The notes: generated by a model not told the origin, from the letters alone. Shown: positions 51,701 to 62,615, numbered from the stretch's first letter. The stretch is 64,000 bases of DNA from Noviherbaspirillum soli (GCF_015352955.1 NZ_JACYOX010000018.1:1-64000); one strand, 5' to 3'. Numbers and translations are program-made.

Positions 51701-51728
51701 ACTATAGACGATTCAGCCAATTTTGCAA
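51701..51728 (-). promoter_or_regulatory. Promoter for tRNA-Gly copies 2 and 1
   Basis: Minus-strand -35 TTGCAA (51723-51728) and -10 TATAGT (51701-51706) with a 16-base spacer, 17 bases upstream of the tRNA 5' end at 51684. Near-consensus. Confidence 0.75.
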
Positions 51729-51781
51729 GTGGGAATCTTCAAAAATTTCTTCAGATCCACTCGCTTCCAGCTTTTTCCCGT

Positions 51782-51807
51782 AAAAAAAGAAGCCGGACAG
51801 GCCTCTT
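51782..51807 (-). terminator. Intrinsic terminator between tRNA-Gly copies 3 and 2
   Basis: AAGAGGCC and GGCTTCTT (one G-T pair) form an 8-bp stem with a five-base loop followed on the minus strand by seven T residues. It is 13 bases after the 3' end of copy 3, so copy 3 is a single-gene transcription unit. Confidence 0.82.
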
Positions 51808-51820
51808 TCTAACGATACTT

Positions 51821-51896
51821 TGGAGCGGGAGAAGAGTCTCGAACTCTCGACCTCAACCTTGGCAAGGTTGCGCTCTACCAACTGAGCTACTCCCGC
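51821..51896 (-). tRNA. tRNA-Gly (anticodon GCC), copy 3
   Basis: Same 76 bases as copies 1 and 2, anticodon GCC, encoded CCA. Preceded by a full-consensus promoter and followed by its own terminator. Confidence 0.97.
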
Positions 51897-51914
51897 GTCA
51901 CTGGAGAAGCCAGC

Positions 51915-51942
51915 ATTATAGAGATTTGAACTTGTGTGTCAA
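51915..51942 (-). promoter_or_regulatory. Full-consensus sigma-70 promoter for tRNA-Gly copy 3
   Basis: Minus-strand TTGACA (51937-51942) and TATAAT (51915-51920), both perfect, with a 16-base spacer, ending 19 bases before the tRNA 5' end at 51896. It overlaps the intergenic just after the pgsA stop. Confidence 0.9.
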
Positions 51943-51949
51943 GCACGCA

Positions 51950-52546
51950 TCATTTTATTCCGGACGACTGGGCCCGCTCGGTCGCCTGTATCAGCGGCCA
52001 TGCCTTGCGCAGGTAGTAGAACATCGACCAAACGGTCAGCAGCGCGGCGATCACCAGCAGGATCTGGCCCCAGAAACCGGTGTCGATCGCGCCGAACAAC
52101 TCACCGTAGTACAACAGCATCGGAATCGCCATCATCTGGGCAGTCGTCTTGATCTTGCCGATCGAACTGACCGCCACCGATTTGGAGGCGCCGATCTGCG
52201 CCATCCATTCGCGCAAGGCGGAAATCGCGATTTCGCGGCCGATGATGATGAAGGCCAGGATCGAGTCGGCGCGGCCCAGCTGCACCAGCAGCAGCAATGC
52301 GCCGGCCACCATCAGCTTGTCGGCAACCGGATCGAGGAAGGCGCCGAAAGCCGAGGTTTCATTCCAGCGCCGCGCCAGGTAGCCGTCGAACCAGTCCGTA
52401 ACGGCGGCGGCAATGAAGATGGCGGTGGACGCCACGCCCTTGTCGAAGAGCGAGATCCAGCTGTCTGGCAGATAAAACACGCCAACGATCAGGGGAATCA
52501 TGGCGACGCGCAGCCAGGTGAGCAGAATCGGAATATTCAGCGGCAT
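51950..52546 (-). CDS. pgsA: CDP-diacylglycerol--glycerol-3-phosphate 3-phosphatidyltransferase
   Basis: A 198-residue membrane enzyme that forms phosphatidylglycerol-phosphate from CDP-diacylglycerol and glycerol 3-phosphate. The CDP-alcohol phosphotransferase motif reads DGYLARRWNETSAFGAFLDP (about residues 54-73), continuing with VAD, i.e. D-G-x2-A-R-x8-G-x3-D-x3-D. Several hydrophobic helices surround it, with NIPILLTWLRVAMIPLIV at the start. It follows uvrC by 62 bases on the same strand. pgsA after uvrC and ahead of a tRNA-Gly is a familiar order in betaproteobacteria. Confidence 0.96.
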   Translation of the reverse strand: MPLNIPILLTWLRVAMIPLIVGVFYLPDSWISLFDKGVASTAIFIAAAVTDWFDGYLARRWNETSAFGAFLDPVADKLMVAGALLLLVQLGRADSILAFIIIGREIAISALREWMAQIGASKSVAVSSIGKIKTTAQMMAIPMLLYYGELFGAIDTGFWGQILLVIAALLTVWSMFYYLRKAWPLIQATERAQSSGIK

Positions 52547-52608
52547 AAGTCAGTTCTTGTTGTAAAAGGTTGGCGGCGCGCGAACGCGGTGGCGACGCAG
52601 GCCGTAAT

Positions 52609-54468
52609 TTAATGGAGTTGCCGGTAAATGTCTTCCGCAAGCTGACGTGAAATGCCATCGACGGACGCCAGGTCCTCGACGCTGGCGGCCATTACGCCGC
52701 GCAGGCCGCCGAAACGCGCCAGCAACTTCTGCCTGCGCTTGGCGCCTATGCCCTCGATTTCCTCCAGCCGCGAGGTCTGGCGCGCCTTGGCCCGCTTGGC
52801 GCGCATGCCGGTGATGGCGAAACGATGCGCCTCGTCGCGGATCTGGGCGATCAGCATCAGCGCCGCCGAGTCGCGCCCGAGTTCCTGGGGTGCGCGGCCG
52901 TCGGCGAAGATCAGCGTTTCCAGGCCGACCTTCCTGCCCTCCCCTTTGGCCACGCCGACAATCTGGCTGATGTCCAGCCCAAGTTCCTCGAACACCTGGC
53001 GCGCCATCTCCACTTGTCCCTTGCCGCCGTCAACCAGCACGATGTCCGGCATCACGCCATCGCCATTGGCCACCTTTTCGTAGCGCCGCATCAGCACCTG
53101 GCGCATTGCCGCATAGTCGTCGCCAGGCGTGATGTCATTGATGTTGTAGCGGCGGTATTCGCCGTTCTGCATCGCATGATGATGGAACACGACGCAGGAA
53201 GCCTGGGTTGCCTCGCCCTGGGTGTGGCTGATGTCGAAGCATTCGATGCGCAGGGTTTCGATGTCCTCGCTTTCCAGCGCCAGCGCCTCGACCAGGGACC
53301 GGGTGCGCGCCTGCTGCGAGCCCTGCTCGGACAGCAGCCTGGCCAGCGCGATTTCGGCGCCCTTCTGCGCCATCTCCAGCCACTGTCGGCGCTGGCCCTG
53401 CGGCTGGAATACCAGGTTGATGCGATGGCCGCATTGCTCCATCAGCGCCACCATCAGTTCCGGTTCGTTCAGCTCCATGTTCAGCACCAGGGTCGCCGGG
53501 ATGAACTTGTCCAGATAATGCTGGGCCAGAAAGGCTTTCAGCACTTCCTGCTCGACCGGCTCGTCGCTGGCATTCATGCCGTTTTCCAGATGCAGCGGGA
53601 AATAGGAGCGGTCGCCCAAGTGCCGGCCGCCGCGCACCATCGCCAGATTGACGCAAGCACGGCCGCCCTGCACCAGCACCGCGATGATGTCGATGTCGGC
53701 ATCGCTGCCGGTTTCCATGGTCTGCTTCTGCAGTACCCGCGACAGCGCGCTGATCTGGTTGCGCACGGCTGCCGCCTGCTCGAAGTGCAGGTCGGCCGCA
53801 TAGGCATGCATCTTCTTCTCGAGGCTGGCCATCAGTTCATTCTGACGGCCGCGCAGGAAGTTGGCGGCATTCTCGACGTCGGCCGCATAGTCTTCCTTGC
53901 TGATCAGGTTGACGCACGGCCCGCTGCAGCGGTGAATCTGATGCAATAGGCAGGGCCGGGTCCGGTTGGCAAAGACCGAATCCTCGCAGGTGCGCAGCAG
54001 GAAGATCTTCTGCAGGATCTGCATCGACTCCTTCACCGCCCAGGCGCTCGGGAAAGGCCCGAAATACTGGTTTTTCTTGTCCACCGCGCCGCGATAGTAG
54101 GCCATGCGGGGAAAGTCCTGCCCGGTCAGTTTCAGGTAAGGATAGGACTTGTCGTCGCGGAACAGGATGTTGTAGCGCGGCTGCAGCGTCTTGATCAGGT
54201 TGTTTTCCAGCAGCAGCGCTTCCGCCTCGCTGCGGGTCACGGTGGTCTCCATGCGCGCGATGCGCTCGACCATCATCGCCGTGCGCGGGCTCGAATGGGT
54301 TTTCTGGAAATAGCTCGACACCCGTTTCTTCAGGTCGCGTGCCTTGCCGACATAGAGAAGATTGTTCTCAGTGTCGAAATAGCGGTACACCCCGGGCAGA
54401 TGCGGCAGCTTGCTGACCGTATCGAGGACGACGGCGCGTGGATCAGGGGTGGTCGGGTCGGACATCAT
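52609..54468 (-). CDS. uvrC: Excinuclease ABC subunit C
   Basis: A 619-residue nucleotide excision repair nuclease. Residues about 15-95 form the GIY-YIG domain ([31 protein letters not shown]), with the 3' incision active site; the UvrB-interacting UVR motif is at about 200-240 ([28 protein letters not shown]); the RNase H-like endonuclease domain for the 5' incision shows [13 protein letters not shown] and [11 protein letters not shown]; the C-terminal helix-hairpin-helix is at [21 protein letters not shown]. It makes both incisions around UvrB-bound damage. Start ATG at 54468 gives the family N-terminus (second ATG next to it). Confidence 0.96.
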   Translation of the reverse strand: MMSDPTTPDPRAVVLDTVSKLPHLPGVYRYFDTENNLLYVGKARDLKKRVSSYFQKTHSSPRTAMMVERIARMETTVTRSEAEALLLENNLIKTLQPRYNILFRDDKSYPYLKLTGQDFPRMAYYRGAVDKKNQYFGPFPSAWAVKESMQILQKIFLLRTCEDSVFANRTRPCLLHQIHRCSGPCVNLISKEDYAADVENAANFLRGRQNELMASLEKKMHAYAADLHFEQAAAVRNQISALSRVLQKQTMETGSDADIDIIAVLVQGGRACVNLAMVRGGRHLGDRSYFPLHLENGMNASDEPVEQEVLKAFLAQHYLDKFIPATLVLNMELNEPELMVALMEQCGHRINLVFQPQGQRRQWLEMAQKGAEIALARLLSEQGSQQARTRSLVEALALESEDIETLRIECFDISHTQGEATQASCVVFHHHAMQNGEYRRYNINDITPGDDYAAMRQVLMRRYEKVANGDGVMPDIVLVDGGKGQVEMARQVFEELGLDISQIVGVAKGEGRKVGLETLIFADGRAPQELGRDSAALMLIAQIRDEAHRFAITGMRAKRAKARQTSRLEEIEGIGAKRRQKLLARFGGLRGVMAASVEDLASVDGISRQLAEDIYRQLH

Positions 54469-54504
54469 TCATCAACAAATCCAGGTCGGAATCGGCAAGC
54501 ACCT

Positions 54505-55563
54505 TTACATGGCGCGCAGGGAAAGCGCGAGTTCGCGCGCGGCCAGGTAGCGCGCATCTTGCTGCAATGCCTCCCAGGTGGGGGCGCTCCCCCGCGCCAG
54601 CAAGCCGTCGATGCGCGCAGCCGATCGGGCGCTGCCGGCATCGGGCGGCAACTGCGCCAGCAACTGGCCGGCCTTGTCCGGCGAATTGCAGATCAGGACC
54701 ATGTCACAGCCGGCATCCAGGGCCGCCCGGGCCGCGTCGGTTACCGTGCCGGCGACGCTGGCGCCTTCCATGCTCAGGTCATCGCTGAAGATCACGCCCT
54801 GGAAGCCGATCTGCTCCCGCAGCAGCGTAAGCCAGCGGCGCGAAAACCCGGCCGGCTGGCTGTCGACCTGCGGATAGATCACATGGGCCGGCATCACGGC
54901 AGACAGGCTCATGCCCAGCCAGTCGTACGGCATGGCATCCCTTGCGATGATGTCTTCCAGGCTGCGTTGATCCACCGGCACCGCCACGTGGGAGTCCGCG
55001 GCGACATAGCCATGTCCAGGAAAATGCTTGCCGCAATTGGCCATGCCAGCCAGGGCCAATCCATGATTCAGGCTCTTGGCCAACTGCGCCACCGCGCGCG
55101 GATCATGATGGAGGGCGCGGTCGCCGATCACGCTGGAGCCGCCGTAGTCGAGGTCAAGCACGGGGGTAAAGGACAGATCGACGCCGCAGGCCCGCAATTC
55201 CGAAGCAAGCACGAAGCCGACCGCGGTGGCGGCGCGCGCCGCCGCTTCCGGATCCTTATCCCAGAGTTGGCCCACCAGGCGCATCGCTGGCAAATGAGTG
55301 AAACCGTCGGTGCGGAAGCGCTGCACCCGCCCGCCTTCGTGGTCGACGGCAATCAGCACGCCCGGCCGCACTGCATGGATGGCTTTGGTAAGCGCACAGA
55401 GCTGTGCACGGTCCGTGAAGTTGCGTGCGAACAGGATCACGCCGCCCGTCAGCGGATGCCGGATGCGGCGCGCATCGTCCTCGGTGAGCGTCAGCCCCAC
55501 CACATCCAGCATTACCGGTCCGAGCCGCTTTCCTGCCACCGGCGATTGATCTGCTGCACTCAT
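54505..55563 (-). CDS. nagZ: Beta-N-acetylhexosaminidase
   Basis: A 352-residue family 3 glycoside hydrolase that cleaves GlcNAc from anhydro-MurNAc muropeptides in cytoplasmic peptidoglycan recycling. The diagnostic motif [18 protein letters not shown] carries the mobile His/Asp loop, and [15 protein letters not shown] carries the nucleophile Asp. [14 protein letters not shown] is the usual substrate-binding block. The ATG overlaps the acpS stop (ATGA). It pairs functionally with the lytic transglycosylase elsewhere in the window. Confidence 0.95.
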   Translation of the reverse strand: MSAADQSPVAGKRLGPVMLDVVGLTLTEDDARRIRHPLTGGVILFARNFTDRAQLCALTKAIHAVRPGVLIAVDHEGGRVQRFRTDGFTHLPAMRLVGQLWDKDPEAAARAATAVGFVLASELRACGVDLSFTPVLDLDYGGSSVIGDRALHHDPRAVAQLAKSLNHGLALAGMANCGKHFPGHGYVAADSHVAVPVDQRSLEDIIARDAMPYDWLGMSLSAVMPAHVIYPQVDSQPAGFSRRWLTLLREQIGFQGVIFSDDLSMEGASVAGTVTDAARAALDAGCDMVLICNSPDKAGQLLAQLPPDAGSARSAARIDGLLARGSAPTWEALQQDARYLAARELALSLRAM

Positions 55564-55955
55564 GCGTTTTTCTCCAGGATCACGAAGGCCACCGCGTAAT
55601 CGGCCTCGTCTGTCAGCGTGACCTGCGCGCTCAGGCCGTTGTTGTCCATATATTGTTTCAGTACCCCGCTGGCTACCGCGATCGGCCGCCCGCTTGGCGC
55701 ATTCAGGAATTGCACACCGCGCCAGGTCATGGGCATGCGCATGCCCAGGCCAATCGCCTTGGAAAAGGCTTCCTTGGCGGCAAAGCGGGTCGCCAGGAAA
55801 CGGATGCCGCGCACCGCCACCTTGTCGCGCCGGCGCTGGTATTTGGCGTACTCTTCCGGCCCGAGTATGCGCTGCGCGAAGCGGTCGCCGTTGCGGGCCA
55901 GCGCCGCCTCGATCCGGCTGATCTGGATGATGTCGGTGCCGATGCCGTAGATCAT
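55560..55955 (-). CDS. acpS: Holo-[acyl-carrier-protein] synthase
   Basis: A 131-residue phosphopantetheinyl transferase that attaches the 4'-phosphopantetheine arm of CoA to acyl carrier proteins. [16 protein letters not shown] has the catalytic Asp, and [13 protein letters not shown] is the conserved KEA block that binds magnesium and CoA. Start ATG at 55955 overlaps the pdxJ stop (ATGA); its stop overlaps the nagZ start. A longer open frame upstream is antisense-like and lacks the family N-terminus. It could modify both the fatty-acid ACP and the exopolysaccharide-associated ACP at 3579-3827. Confidence 0.96.
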   Translation of the reverse strand: MIYGIGTDIIQISRIEAALARNGDRFAQRILGPEEYAKYQRRRDKVAVRGIRFLATRFAAKEAFSKAIGLGMRMPMTWRGVQFLNAPSGRPIAVASGVLKQYMDNNGLSAQVTLTDEADYAVAFVILEKNA

Positions 55956-56716
55956 GGCGCGATGCCGCCGCGGCGGGCGGCCACCATGATGGCTTTCATG
56001 TCGCGCACCGCTTTCTGCCAGCCATCGAATACCGCCTGCGCAACGATCGCATGGCCGATATTCAATTCGGCAATCTCGGCAATCTCGGCAATCGCCTGCA
56101 CATTGGTGTAGTGCAGGCCGTGCCCGGCATTGACCTTCAGGCCATGACGGATGCCGTGCGCCACGCCTGCCCGGATGCGTTCCAGTTCCCGTTGCTGGCT
56201 GTTGCCTTCGGCATCCGCATAACGGCCGGTGTGCAGCTCGATGACCGAGGCACCCGCTTCCGAAGATGCCGCGATCTGGTCCGGATCGGCGTCGATGAAC
56301 AGGCTCACGCGTATGCCTTCGGCCTGCAGTTGCCGCACCGCCGCCTGGACAGCCGGGAAATAACGGCGCACATCCAGTCCGCCCTCGGTCGTGACCTCCT
56401 CGCGCCGCTCCGGCACCAGGCACACATCCTGCGGCCGTATTGTGCAGGCAATATCCAGCATTTCCTGCGTCACCGCACATTCGAGATTCATCCGAGTCAC
56501 CAGGCGCGGACGAATCGCCTGCACGTCGGCATCGCGGATATGCCGCCGGTCTTCGCGCAGGTGCAGCGTGATCAGGTCGGCGCCGGCTTCCTCGGCCAGC
56601 AAGGCGGCGCGCAGCGGATCGGGATACACCGTGCCGCGCGCATTGCGCACCGTGGCGACGTGGTCGATATTGACACCCAGTTCAATGACCTGACTGGCCG
56701 GTTGCAGATAACTCAT
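55952..56716 (-). CDS. pdxJ: Pyridoxine 5'-phosphate synthase
   Basis: A 254-residue (beta-alpha)8 barrel enzyme that closes the pyridine ring of vitamin B6 from 3-amino-2-oxopropyl phosphate and deoxyxylulose 5-phosphate. Family marks: [24 protein letters not shown] at the start, [17 protein letters not shown], and [18 protein letters not shown], with the phosphate-binding loop near the C-terminus. Standard neighbour of acpS and recO. ATG at 56716 gives the usual N-terminus. Confidence 0.96.
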   Translation of the reverse strand: MSYLQPASQVIELGVNIDHVATVRNARGTVYPDPLRAALLAEEAGADLITLHLREDRRHIRDADVQAIRPRLVTRMNLECAVTQEMLDIACTIRPQDVCLVPERREEVTTEGGLDVRRYFPAVQAAVRQLQAEGIRVSLFIDADPDQIAASSEAGASVIELHTGRYADAEGNSQQRELERIRAGVAHGIRHGLKVNAGHGLHYTNVQAIAEIAEIAELNIGHAIVAQAVFDGWQKAVRDMKAIMVAARRGGIAP

Positions 56717-56742
56717 GGGAGACGGATCCTGAAAGTAGGGTT

Positions 56743-57567
56743 TTACAACTGCATCAGATCGAGCAGGATCTGGCGGGTATTGAGCGGTGCGCCGCCCAGG
56801 TGATGGGCCAGCAGGAAACGCATCAGGAACTTGCTTTGCGACTGGGTCGCCGCATCGGCATAGTCGCCGCGCTGCATGTCCTGCAGCGTCTTGCCCGCCA
56901 CCCGCGGCCAGGTATCGGAAGGCAGAGCGGGCCGCGGGCCGCGCTCGGGATCGACCACATACCAGCCTTCCGGCTCGACTGGCTGGCGCGTCGTTGCATC
57001 GACCGCGATGTCGCCGGCCACGCCGGTCTCGCGCAGCAGCGCCAGTTCGAAGCGCCGCAGTACGATGGGGGCCGCTTCCCCATGCGCCAGCCTGTTCAGC
57101 GCTTCCACATAGTGATCGAACAGCGCCGGATGGGGGTCGTCCCTCGCCAGCAGCTTGACCAGCAGTTCATTGAGATAAAAGCCGCACAGCAAGGCGGACT
57201 TCTCCAGCGGCAGCAGGCCGCCCAGCCATTCGGCCGCCGTCAGGTTGCGCACTTCGGATTTGCCGCTCCAGCCCACCGACAGCGGCTGGAAGGTTTGCAG
57301 GACGCCCCGCAGCTTGGAATGCGGCCGCTTGGCCCCCTTGGCGACCAGCGCCACCCGCCCATAGTCGCGCGACAGCACATCGACGATCAGGCTGGTTTCC
57401 TTGTAGGGATAGCTGTGCAGCACGAAGGCCGGCTGCTCGGCCACCCGCATGTCCCGCTCCGGCGTACGTGGCCGCCTGGCGGGCGCAGCGCTGGACTTGA
57501 CGGCAGGCGCTGCCGCCCTGCGCTCCGCAACATGCCCGTCCTGGTCTAGCTGGCGATCCGCATCCAT
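56743..57567 (-). CDS. recO: DNA repair protein RecO
   Basis: A 274-residue recombination mediator that loads RecA with RecF and RecR. The N-terminal OB fold begins at [36 protein letters not shown] (from about residue 47), which is the classic RecO start; the helical part has [27 protein letters not shown]. The first 45 residues form a basic Ala/Pro-rich extension that other starts would remove; ATG at 57450 is an alternative (235 residues). No zinc-type cysteine cluster is seen. Nine bases after era on the same strand. Confidence 0.92.
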   Translation of the reverse strand: MDADRQLDQDGHVAERRAAAPAVKSSAAPARRPRTPERDMRVAEQPAFVLHSYPYKETSLIVDVLSRDYGRVALVAKGAKRPHSKLRGVLQTFQPLSVGWSGKSEVRNLTAAEWLGGLLPLEKSALLCGFYLNELLVKLLARDDPHPALFDHYVEALNRLAHGEAAPIVLRRFELALLRETGVAGDIAVDATTRQPVEPEGWYVVDPERGPRPALPSDTWPRVAGKTLQDMQRGDYADAATQSQSKFLMRFLLAHHLGGAPLNTRQILLDLMQL

Positions 57568-57576
57568 CGCCGTGGC

Positions 57577-58479
57577 CTATTCATAACCATAAGCCCGCAG
57601 GCCGGCTTCGTTGTCAGCCCAGCCCGATTTGACCTTGACCCAGATTTCCAGATACACCGGGCCGCCGAACAGTTTTTCCATATCGAGCCGGGACTGGGTG
57701 GAGATTTCCTTCAGCCTGGCGCCCTTCTGGCCGATCAGCATGGCCTTGTGGCTGTCGCGCTCGACCAGGATGGCGGCGAACACACGGCGCAGATTGCCTT
57801 CCTGCTCGAACTTCTCGATCAGCACCGTGCTGGTATAAGGCAGCTCCTCGCCGACGAAGCGGAACACCTTTTCCCGCACGATCTCCGCGGCCAGGAATTT
57901 CTCGCTGCGATCGGTGATGTCATCGGCATCGAAAATCGGCTCATTCTCGGGCAGGCGCTGCTCGATTTCATCCTGCAGGTATTGCAGCTGAAAACGCTGC
58001 TTGGCGGAGACCGGCACCACGGCGGCGAAGGCATGCAGGCTGGCCACTTTCTGGGCAAACGGCATCAGCGCCTTCTTGTCTTTCACATAATCCGACTTGT
58101 TGATCACCAGAATGCAGGGCACATTGGCCGGGATCAGGTCCAGCACCTGCTGGTCGGGCTGCCCCCAGGTGCCAGCCTCCACGACGAACAGGATCACATC
58201 CGACGCAGTCAGGGTATCGCTTACCGTGCGATTGAGTTTCTTGTTCAGCGCATTGGCATGCCGGGTCTGGAAACCGGGCGTATCGACATAGATGAACTGC
58301 GCCCGCTCGGATGTCTGGATCCCGGTGATGCGGTGGCGCGTGGTCTGCGCCTTGCGCGAGGTAATGCTGACCTTGGCGCCAATCAGCGCATTCATCAGGG
58401 TGGATTTGCCGACATTCGGCCGGCCCACGATGGCGATGTAACCGCAGCGAAACGCGGGTGTTGCAACAGATTCTGTCAT
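57577..58479 (-). CDS. era: GTPase Era
   Basis: A 300-residue ribosome-associated GTPase. The G domain has G1 [10 protein letters not shown]3 DTPGF and G4 NKSD, and the C-terminal KH domain contains the 16S rRNA-binding stretch [28 protein letters not shown]. It acts in 30S maturation. Start ATG at 58479 overlaps the rnc stop by four bases (ATGA). The 108 extra codons upstream in frame are a frame-shadow of rnc. Confidence 0.96.
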   Translation of the reverse strand: MTESVATPAFRCGYIAIVGRPNVGKSTLMNALIGAKVSITSRKAQTTRHRITGIQTSERAQFIYVDTPGFQTRHANALNKKLNRTVSDTLTASDVILFVVEAGTWGQPDQQVLDLIPANVPCILVINKSDYVKDKKALMPFAQKVASLHAFAAVVPVSAKQRFQLQYLQDEIEQRLPENEPIFDADDITDRSEKFLAAEIVREKVFRFVGEELPYTSTVLIEKFEQEGNLRRVFAAILVERDSHKAMLIGQKGARLKEISTQSRLDMEKLFGGPVYLEIWVKVKSGWADNEAGLRAYGYE

Positions 58480-59369
58480 GCGGTCTTGGTATGGGTAGGG
58501 GCCAATGGCTGGCCGGGTGCGCCTTCGTCGGTCGGCTGTGCAGCTTGCTTCTGGCCGACTTCGGCCCGAGATGGCGCTGTCTTTTCCGGCACGGCCTCGT
58601 CTATCGGCAATTCGGCTTGCACCGTGGCAATGCCGGCCAGCTTCAACTGGGAGGCGCGCGGCCTGCTCTTGCGCGCGCCGGCGGGAGATTTCGTCAGGGC
58701 CTTCTGTACGGCTTCCAGCGCCAGCTTGGCGGCAGCCTGCTCGCCAGCGCGCCGGCTTCCGCCAGTGCCGAATACCTGGATGTCCAGCTTGGGCACCAGG
58801 CATTCGATTTCGAACTCCTGGCTGTGCGCCGCGCCGTGCGTCGCCACCACGTTGTATTGCGGCAGCGCGATCTTTTTCCCCTGGAGAAATTCCTGCAACA
58901 GTGTCTTAGCATCCTTGCCCAGCGTCTTCGGGTCGACGGTATCGAGGATCGAGATATACAGCGTGCGTATCACCTTGCGCGCCGCTTCAAAGCCGGCGTC
59001 GAGGAACACGGCGCCAAACAGGGCTTCCAGCGTGTCGGCCAGGATGGACGGCCGCCGGAAGCCGCCGGACTTCAGTTCTCCCTCGCCCAGGCGCAGAAAA
59101 TGCGACAGCTCGAGCTTTTGCGCGATTTCGTACAGGGATTGCTGCTTGACGAGATTGGCGCGCAGCCGGGAAAGGTCGCCTTCGTCGATTTTCGTGTACC
59201 GCTCGAAAAGCAGAGAAGCAACCACGCAGTTCAGTATCGAATCACCAAGAAACTCAAGCCGCTCATTATGCAGACTGCTATGGCTGCGATGCGTCAGTGC
59301 CTGCTGCAATAGCGCGGCGTCCTTGAACGTGTGGCCCAGCCTGTTCTGCAGTAATGTCAAATCCATCAT
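58476..59369 (-). CDS. rnc: Ribonuclease III
   Basis: A 297-residue double-strand RNA endonuclease that processes rRNA and mRNA. The catalytic motif [17 protein letters not shown] includes the metal-binding Glu and Asp; a second acidic set is in [18 protein letters not shown]. The double-strand RNA-binding domain follows at residues about 160-228 ([20 protein letters not shown]). The C-terminal 65 residues form an extra Ala/Pro/Thr-rich tail that is longer than in E. coli. It is 18 bases downstream of the DUF4845 gene. Confidence 0.96.
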   Translation of the reverse strand: MMDLTLLQNRLGHTFKDAALLQQALTHRSHSSLHNERLEFLGDSILNCVVASLLFERYTKIDEGDLSRLRANLVKQQSLYEIAQKLELSHFLRLGEGELKSGGFRRPSILADTLEALFGAVFLDAGFEAARKVIRTLYISILDTVDPKTLGKDAKTLLQEFLQGKKIALPQYNVVATHGAAHSQEFEIECLVPKLDIQVFGTGGSRRAGEQAAAKLALEAVQKALTKSPAGARKSRPRASQLKLAGIATVQAELPIDEAVPEKTAPSRAEVGQKQAAQPTDEGAPGQPLAPTHTKTA

Positions 59370-59387
59370 GTTGGTGTGAGGTGCCTG

Positions 59388-59762
59388 CTATTCGGCCTTC
59401 CTGGACGCCGGATTGGATGAAGTGCTTCCTTCATAGTCCAGCACCAGGCTCGCCGGACCGGCCAGATGTATTACTTTCTGATAAGAGAAACTGACGTCGT
59501 TTTCCTTGCTGATGTCCAGGTCTTTGCCGCTGATGGAACGGATGTAAGCAATCTCGGCATGACGATCGAACGCCGACCGGATTTCCTGAGGCGTCGTTCC
59601 GGCCACTCTGGCTGCGGAGATAGCCTTCTTGACCGCCATGTATTCCGTCACCGATGGCACGATGCGCAAAGCCAGAACGCCAATAAAGCCGAGCACCGCG
59701 AGCAAAAAAATCAGGCCGGTCAGCGAGATGCCGTACTGGTTTTTCTTTGACCACACTTTCAT
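59388..59762 (-). CDS. DUF4845 domain-containing membrane protein
   Basis: A 124-residue protein with one N-terminal membrane helix (SLTGLIFLLAVLGFIGVLALRIVPSVTEY). The first residues, including the GISLTGLIFLLAVLG stretch, look like a type IV pilin-like N-terminus. The rest is a small periplasmic domain with VKKAISAARVAGTTPQEIRSAFDRH. Such proteins are regularly found between lepB and rnc in betaproteobacteria; the function is not known. Start ATG at 59762, 19 bases after the lepB stop. Confidence 0.9.
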   Translation of the reverse strand: MKVWSKKNQYGISLTGLIFLLAVLGFIGVLALRIVPSVTEYMAVKKAISAARVAGTTPQEIRSAFDRHAEIAYIRSISGKDLDISKENDVSFSYQKVIHLAGPASLVLDYEGSTSSNPASRKAE

Positions 59763-59781
59763 TGATTCGCTCCCGCCGTGC

Positions 59782-60693
59782 CTAATGAAAACTGCCTATC
59801 CGCTTCAGATTGCCAAGGTTCATCCAGACAAAAAATGCCTTGCCCACGATGTATTCGTCCGGTACGAATCCCCAGTATCGACTATCCAGACTATTATCTC
59901 GATTATCGCCCATCATAAAATAATGTCCAGCAGGCACTGTGCACACGAATCCTTCCGAGTTGTAGCTGCACAGTTCCTTGCGCGGAAAGGCATCCGGATT
60001 CGGCACATAAGCGGGCGCCCTGTCGTCGTTCAGAATGCGGTGCGCCACCCCGGTCAGGTTTTCCTCGAACTGTTTCGAATACGTCAGGTGCTCTTCATCC
60101 AGATAATCAGGAAGCTGCTTGTAGGAAACGTCTTTGCCGTTGATGATGAGCTTTTTATTCCGGTACTCGACCCGGTCGCCGGGCACACCCACCACCCGCT
60201 TGATGTAATCGAGGGATATGTCTTTCGGATACTTAAAGACCATCACGTCGCCGCGCTGCGGCGTATTGATGTCGATGATCTTCTTGTTTACCACCGGCAG
60301 CCGGATGCCGTAAGTGAATTTATTCACAAGTATCAGATCGCCGATCTGCAGCGTCGGCACCATCGAACTCGAAGGAATCTTGAATGGCTCGAAAAGAAAG
60401 GAGCGCAAGATAAAAACGAGAGCAATGACCGGAAAAAAGCTGCCGGAATATTCCACCCAGGTCGGTTGCTTCAGCAAACGCTCGGCGATGGCGCTACGCC
60501 CATGCGTTTCCTGAGGCATGCCGTCGGCGGCAAGCCGTGCATTGCGGGCATCGAATTCGGCCAGGGCAGCGTCAGCACGCGCCCGGCGCTGCCTGGACAG
60601 ATAAAACACATCCAGAAACCAGACGATGCCGGTCGCTACCGTCAGCACAAACAGAATCAGCGCAAAGTTTCCCAACAATGCTTGCAATGTCAT
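59782..60693 (-). CDS. lepB: Signal peptidase I
   Basis: A 303-residue membrane-bound signal peptidase. After one N-terminal helix ([22 protein letters not shown]) and a second one ([19 protein letters not shown]), the catalytic Ser lies in [10 protein letters not shown] and the general-base Lys in [18 protein letters not shown]. Box E ([20 protein letters not shown]) completes the family signature. It removes Sec signal peptides of exported proteins. The ATG at 60693 overlaps the lepA stop (ATGA). Confidence 0.96.
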   Translation of the reverse strand: MTLQALLGNFALILFVLTVATGIVWFLDVFYLSRQRRARADAALAEFDARNARLAADGMPQETHGRSAIAERLLKQPTWVEYSGSFFPVIALVFILRSFLFEPFKIPSSSMVPTLQIGDLILVNKFTYGIRLPVVNKKIIDINTPQRGDVMVFKYPKDISLDYIKRVVGVPGDRVEYRNKKLIINGKDVSYKQLPDYLDEEHLTYSKQFEENLTGVAHRILNDDRAPAYVPNPDAFPRKELCSYNSEGFVCTVPAGHYFMMGDNRDNSLDSRYWGFVPDEYIVGKAFFVWMNLGNLKRIGSFH

Positions 60694-62483
60694 TTCTCGT
60701 CCACTTGTAAAATTGCCAGGAAAGCTTCTTGCGGAATTTCGACGGATCCCACTTGCTTCATGCGTTTCTTGCCGGCTTTCTGCTTTTCGAGCAGCTTGCG
60801 CTTGCGGCTGATGTCGCCGCCATAGCATTTGGCCAGAACGTTCTTGCGCAAGGCCTTGACGTTTTCACGGGAAATAATGTTGGAGCCGATGGCTGCCTGA
60901 ATTGCCACGTCAAACATCTGGCGCGGGATCAGCTCGCGCATTTTGGCTGCCACTGCGCGGCCACGATACTGACTGTTTGCACGGTGCACGATAATTGCCA
61001 GCGCATCCACCTTTTCGCTGTTGATCAGCATGTCGACCTTCACCACATCCGACGCGCGGTATTCCTTGAATTCGTAATCCATCGAGGCGTAGCCGCGGGA
61101 GGTCGATTTCAATCGGTCAAAGAAGTCCAGCACTATCTCCGCCATCGGCATTTCATAGGTCAGCTGCACCTGCTTGCCGTGGTAGCTCATATTGGTCTGC
61201 ACGCCCCGCTTCTGCGTACAGAGGGTAATGACCGAACCTACATACTCCTGCGGCATGTATAGGTTCACGGTGACGATAGGTTCCCGGATTTCCTCGATCT
61301 TGGACGGTTCCGGCATCTTGGACGGATTGTCCACCATCAGCGTGGAGCCATCGCGCAGGATAACCTCATAGACCACCGTGGGCGCCGTGGTAATCAGGTC
61401 CATGCCAAACTCGCGTTCCAGGCGCTCCTGCACGATCTCCATGTGCAGCAGTCCGAGGAAGCCGCAGCGGAAACCGAAACCCAGTGCCTGCGACACTTCC
61501 GGCTCATACATCAGCGCGGCATCGTTGAGCTTGAGTTTCTCGAGCGAGTCGCGCAGCGCGTCGTACTGGTTTGCCTCGACCGGGAACAGGCCGGCAAACA
61601 CCTGCGGCTGGACTTCCTTGAAACCAGGCAGCGGCGCCGGCGCCGGCTTGGTCGCCAGGGTCACGGTGTCACCGACCTTGGCCGCTTTCAATTCCTTGAT
61701 GCCGGCGATGATGAAGCCTACCTGACCAGCCGACAGGGTTTCCCGTGCAACCGATTTGGGCGTGAAGACGCCGACGCTTTCCACCAGATGCTGGGCCCCG
61801 GTCGCCATCAGCAGGATCTTGTCCTTGGGACGCAGGGTGCCATTCATCACCCTGACCAGCATTACCACGCCGACATAGTTGTCGAACCAGGAGTCGACAA
61901 TCAGCGCCTGAAGCGGCGCATCCGGGTCGCCCTTGGGCGGCGGCACTTTCGCAATCAATGATTCCAGCACATCCTCGACGCCCAGACCGCTCTTGGCGGA
62001 GCACAGCACGGCGTCGCTTGCATCAATCCCGATCACCTCTTCGATTTCGCCCTTGGCATTATCCGGATCGGCGGATGGCAGATCGATCTTGTTAAGAACC
62101 GGCACCACTTCCACACCGAGATCCAAAGCCGTATAACAATTTGCCACCGTCTGCGCTTCCACGCCCTGGGATGCATCCACGACCAGCAATGCGCCCTCAC
62201 AGGCGGACAGGGAACGGCTGACTTCATAACTGAAGTCAACGTGGCCTGGCGTGTCGATCAGGTTGAGGTTGTAGATCTGGCCATCGCGCGCCTTGTACGA
62301 CAGCGCCGCCGTCTGCGCCTTGATGGTGATGCCCCGCTCGCGCTCGAGATCCATCGAATCAAGGACTTGCGCTTCCATTTCACGGTCCGACAAGCCGCCG
62401 CAGAGCTGAATGATGCGGTCGGCCAGCGTGGATTTTCCGTGGTCGATATGCGCGATGATCGAGAAATTGCGTATGTTATTCAT
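60690..62483 (-). CDS. lepA: Elongation factor 4 (LepA)
   Basis: A 597-residue translational GTPase acting on the ribosome under stress. It begins [23 protein letters not shown] with G1 AHIDHGKST, has the switch [20 protein letters not shown] and [10 protein letters not shown], and the C-terminal LepA-specific domain (for example [19 protein letters not shown]). Start ATG at 62483 matches the family; a TTG two codons earlier is unlikely. Its leader contains an unusual hairpin with a T-run 19-64 bases upstream of the start. Confidence 0.96.
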   Translation of the reverse strand: MNNIRNFSIIAHIDHGKSTLADRIIQLCGGLSDREMEAQVLDSMDLERERGITIKAQTAALSYKARDGQIYNLNLIDTPGHVDFSYEVSRSLSACEGALLVVDASQGVEAQTVANCYTALDLGVEVVPVLNKIDLPSADPDNAKGEIEEVIGIDASDAVLCSAKSGLGVEDVLESLIAKVPPPKGDPDAPLQALIVDSWFDNYVGVVMLVRVMNGTLRPKDKILLMATGAQHLVESVGVFTPKSVARETLSAGQVGFIIAGIKELKAAKVGDTVTLATKPAPAPLPGFKEVQPQVFAGLFPVEANQYDALRDSLEKLKLNDAALMYEPEVSQALGFGFRCGFLGLLHMEIVQERLEREFGMDLITTAPTVVYEVILRDGSTLMVDNPSKMPEPSKIEEIREPIVTVNLYMPQEYVGSVITLCTQKRGVQTNMSYHGKQVQLTYEMPMAEIVLDFFDRLKSTSRGYASMDYEFKEYRASDVVKVDMLINSEKVDALAIIVHRANSQYRGRAVAAKMRELIPRQMFDVAIQAAIGSNIISRENVKALRKNVLAKCYGGDISRKRKLLEKQKAGKKRMKQVGSVEIPQEAFLAILQVDEK

Positions 62484-62501
62484 TAACAAGATGCCAATTA
62501 C

Positions 62502-62546
62502 AAAAAAGGCGCTCTGAGGGGGAAGCTCTCCCCAGGCGAGCGCCTT
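62502..62546 (-). terminator. Terminator or attenuator hairpin just upstream of lepA
   Basis: AAGGCGCTC (62538-62546 read on the minus strand) and GAGCGCCTT (62506-62514) form a 9-bp outer stem, a GGGGA/TCCCC inner stem nests inside, and six T residues follow immediately (62507-62502). The T-run ends 19 bases before the lepA start codon. It either stops the degP-glutaredoxin transcript or attenuates lepA. Confidence 0.72.
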
Positions 62547-62615
62547 GCTACAGTATGGTTATTCAGCGCCGCATTTTACCGGATTTCACACAGTGACGAT
62601 GCGGAAACTTGGCGT

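Noticed and set aside
51379-51783. Open frame across two tRNA-Gly genes
   Set aside because: It consists of tRNA sequence repeated twice and spacer; the tRNA genes explain it fully.
58480-58803. N-terminal extension of Era
   Set aside because: It overlaps rnc in another frame; Era starts at 58479, coupled to rnc.
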